Source: Sulfurovum sp.
Lineage (GTDB): Bacteria; Campylobacterota; Campylobacteria; Campylobacterales; Sulfurovaceae
Direction of reading: 5' to 3'
DNA: 6,262 nt
NCBI GenBank assembly: GCA_024763575.1
Contig: JANTFF010000049.1
Coordinates: forward strand, 1 to 6,262
The position numbers and the translations under genes are program-made. The notes under the pieces are model-generated. The model searched no databases and was not told the origin of the DNA. It saw nothing but the letters and a program-made list of their open reading frames with translations. This document shows positions 5,286 to 6,262 of the stretch, one piece after another (the stretch's first letter is position 1; every line of letters begins with the position of its first letter).

Positions 5286-6239
5286 CTATTTGGACAAAAT
5301 ATGAGAAACTATTCTATATCCATGATTAAGAGCAATAGCAATACTCCCACCACTAGCAAATGCAATATCTCCTGCTATATACAATCCTTTTACTTCACAC
5401 TCATAATTTTCAGAATTAAAGATAGGTTCACCTCTATCATCAAGAGTTATTCCACATGCTTTTAGAAAATCTTTAGATGTTGTGCCTCCAATAGCATATA
5501 TAGCTCTATCATACAGTCTCATATCTCCATTAGAAAAGTTTACTTTGACTTTACCATGTTGAGCCTCTACACTTTCTATATCTAATCCTAATTTTAATTT
5601 AACTTTTCCACGAGAAGCATAGTTTTGTATCATATCTTGATTAGTTGGATTTGGACGAGTTAAAGTATCTTTTCTATAGTTTAGAGTTACACTATTACTA
5701 CTACTTAACTCACAAGCATACTCTACAGCACTATCTCCACCACCTACTACAATAATCTCTTCACCATTACCACATCTATCGAGATTATAATTTACTTGTC
5801 TTCTAATTGAAGCTGGAATTTTATAACTTGGTTTATTTGGTTTTCCCATTCGACCGATACTGACAACTACATTTTTAGCTTTATAATCTCCACAATTTGA
5901 ATAAATATCAAAAATATCACCATTTTTTTGGACTTTTAATACCTCACAATTGAATCTACTATCAATTTTTTCATCATCAAGTAATTTATCAAAATAGTCT
6001 AGTGTACTCTCTTTTGTACCATCTACAAATTCAACATTACCTTCAAGTTCAATAGCTTGTCCTTGCCAATCTTTGTCAACTCGTTTTTTATCTTTATAAA
6101 ATTTACGAATTGTATGAGAGTGATTATCTGTCTTCTCAACCAATAAAATATTTTCTAACCCTAAAACTTTGGCTTCAACTATAGTTCCAATTCCCCCAGG
6201 ACCTCCACCAATCACTATCAAATCATATATTTTACCCAT
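5286..6239 (-). CDS. FAD/NAD(P)-dependent oxidoreductase, thioredoxin reductase-like fold without redox cysteines
   Basis: This 317-residue protein has the two-Rossmann architecture of small flavoprotein reductases. The FAD site is IGGGPGG (10-16) with an acidic strand end in LLVEK (32-36). VVSIGRMGKP (125-134) is an ATG-like motif. The NAD(P) site is VVGGGDSAVEYA (164-175), with basic residues YRKDTLTR (188-195) that may favour NADPH. YAIGG (248-252) and GLYIAGDIA (285-293), with D291 contacting FAD, close the domain. The CxxC of thioredoxin reductase is absent; scattered cysteines (98, 116, 156, 175, 262, 281) form no such pair. It is therefore closer to YpdA/Bdr-type or ferredoxin/flavodoxin-NADP reductase-like proteins; I recall a similar Campylobacter protein (Cj0559). 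The electron acceptor cannot be told from sequence. An AAAAGGA site precedes the ATG. It is convergent with murC and probably independent of it. Confidence 0.88.
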   Translation of the reverse strand: MGKIYDLIVIGGGPGGIGTIVEAKVLGLENILLVEKTDNHSHTIRKFYKDKKRVDKDWQGQAIELEGNVEFVDGTKESTLDYFDKLLDDEKIDSRFNCEVLKVQKNGDIFDIYSNCGDYKAKNVVVSIGRMGKPNKPSYKIPASIRRQVNYNLDRCGNGEEIIVVGGGDSAVEYACELSSSNSVTLNYRKDTLTRPNPTNQDMIQNYASRGKVKLKLGLDIESVEAQHGKVKVNFSNGDMRLYDRAIYAIGGTTSKDFLKACGITLDDRGEPIFNSENYECEVKGLYIAGDIAFASGGSIAIALNHGYRIVSHILSK

Positions 6240-6242
6240 TAT

Positions 6243-6260
6243 AAATCCTTTTAAGTTATA
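6243..6260 (-). promoter_or_regulatory. Ribosome binding site and possible -10 of the oxidoreductase gene
   Basis: Reading the minus strand, TATAAC (6260-6255) is followed by AAAAGGAT about six bases before the ATG at 6239. The ribosome site is convincing. The -10 is very close to the start and the upstream context is cut by the window edge, so the promoter is only a candidate. Confidence 0.4.
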
Positions 6261-6262
6261 AA

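Noticed and set aside
1..6262. Defence system, CRISPR array, phage or mobile element
   Set aside because: No repeat-spacer pattern, transposase, integrase, nuclease or toxin-antitoxin motif is seen on either strand; the genes are mostly core metabolism and envelope functions.

Overview
The window looks like chromosomal DNA of a Campylobacterota bacterium (epsilonproteobacterium), perhaps a free-living Sulfurimonas, Sulfurovum or Arcobacter relative. The reasons are the low GC content judged by eye, heavy AGA/ATA/TTA codon use, an extended -10 promoter (TGnTATAAT) without a recognisable -35, and an aminotransferase (DapC type) lying close upstream of murC. From memory, related aminotransferase-murC neighbourhoods occur in this phylum. 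The genus is inference, since no rRNA or other marker is present.

Layout. Bases 1-837 (+) are the 3' part of a zinc metallopeptidase of family M23 (LytM type, resembling Csd3/HdpA). Its frame is open to the left edge, so its start lies outside the window. It converges on a minus-strand gene (861-1634) for an exported protein with two tandem thioredoxin-fold domains, and a hairpin overlaps that gene's stop codon. A divergent spacer of about 150 bp leads to a small exported cysteine-containing protein on the plus strand (1788-2138, start corrected from a longer open frame). A perfect 13-bp inverted repeat and an extended -10 promoter then precede a three-gene operon: dapC (TTG start, 2214-3332), an uncharacterised helical protein (3349-3942) and murC (3939-5249). 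The last two overlap by ATGA. The operon converges on a minus-strand FAD/NAD(P) oxidoreductase (5286-6239), again across a hairpin that abuts that gene's stop codon.

How the genes fit together. The common theme is peptidoglycan. DapC acts in diaminopimelate synthesis, MurC adds the first residue (L-Ala) of the stem peptide, and an M23 enzyme cuts finished cross-links. The uncharacterised protein between dapC and murC is tied to them by operon structure, but its role is unknown. The divergent pair at 861-2138 forms a separate envelope unit: a thioredoxin-like protein facing a small Cys-containing secreted protein.

I see no CRISPR array, insertion sequence, tRNA, rRNA or phage gene. Most of the window is ordinary core genome. 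The points most worth a second look are the duplicated thioredoxin protein whose second domain has SxxS in place of CxxC, the small repeat-containing Cys protein opposite it, the unknown protein coupled to murC, and two sequence-related hairpins at the two convergent junctions. No gap without a gene exceeds about 155 bases.
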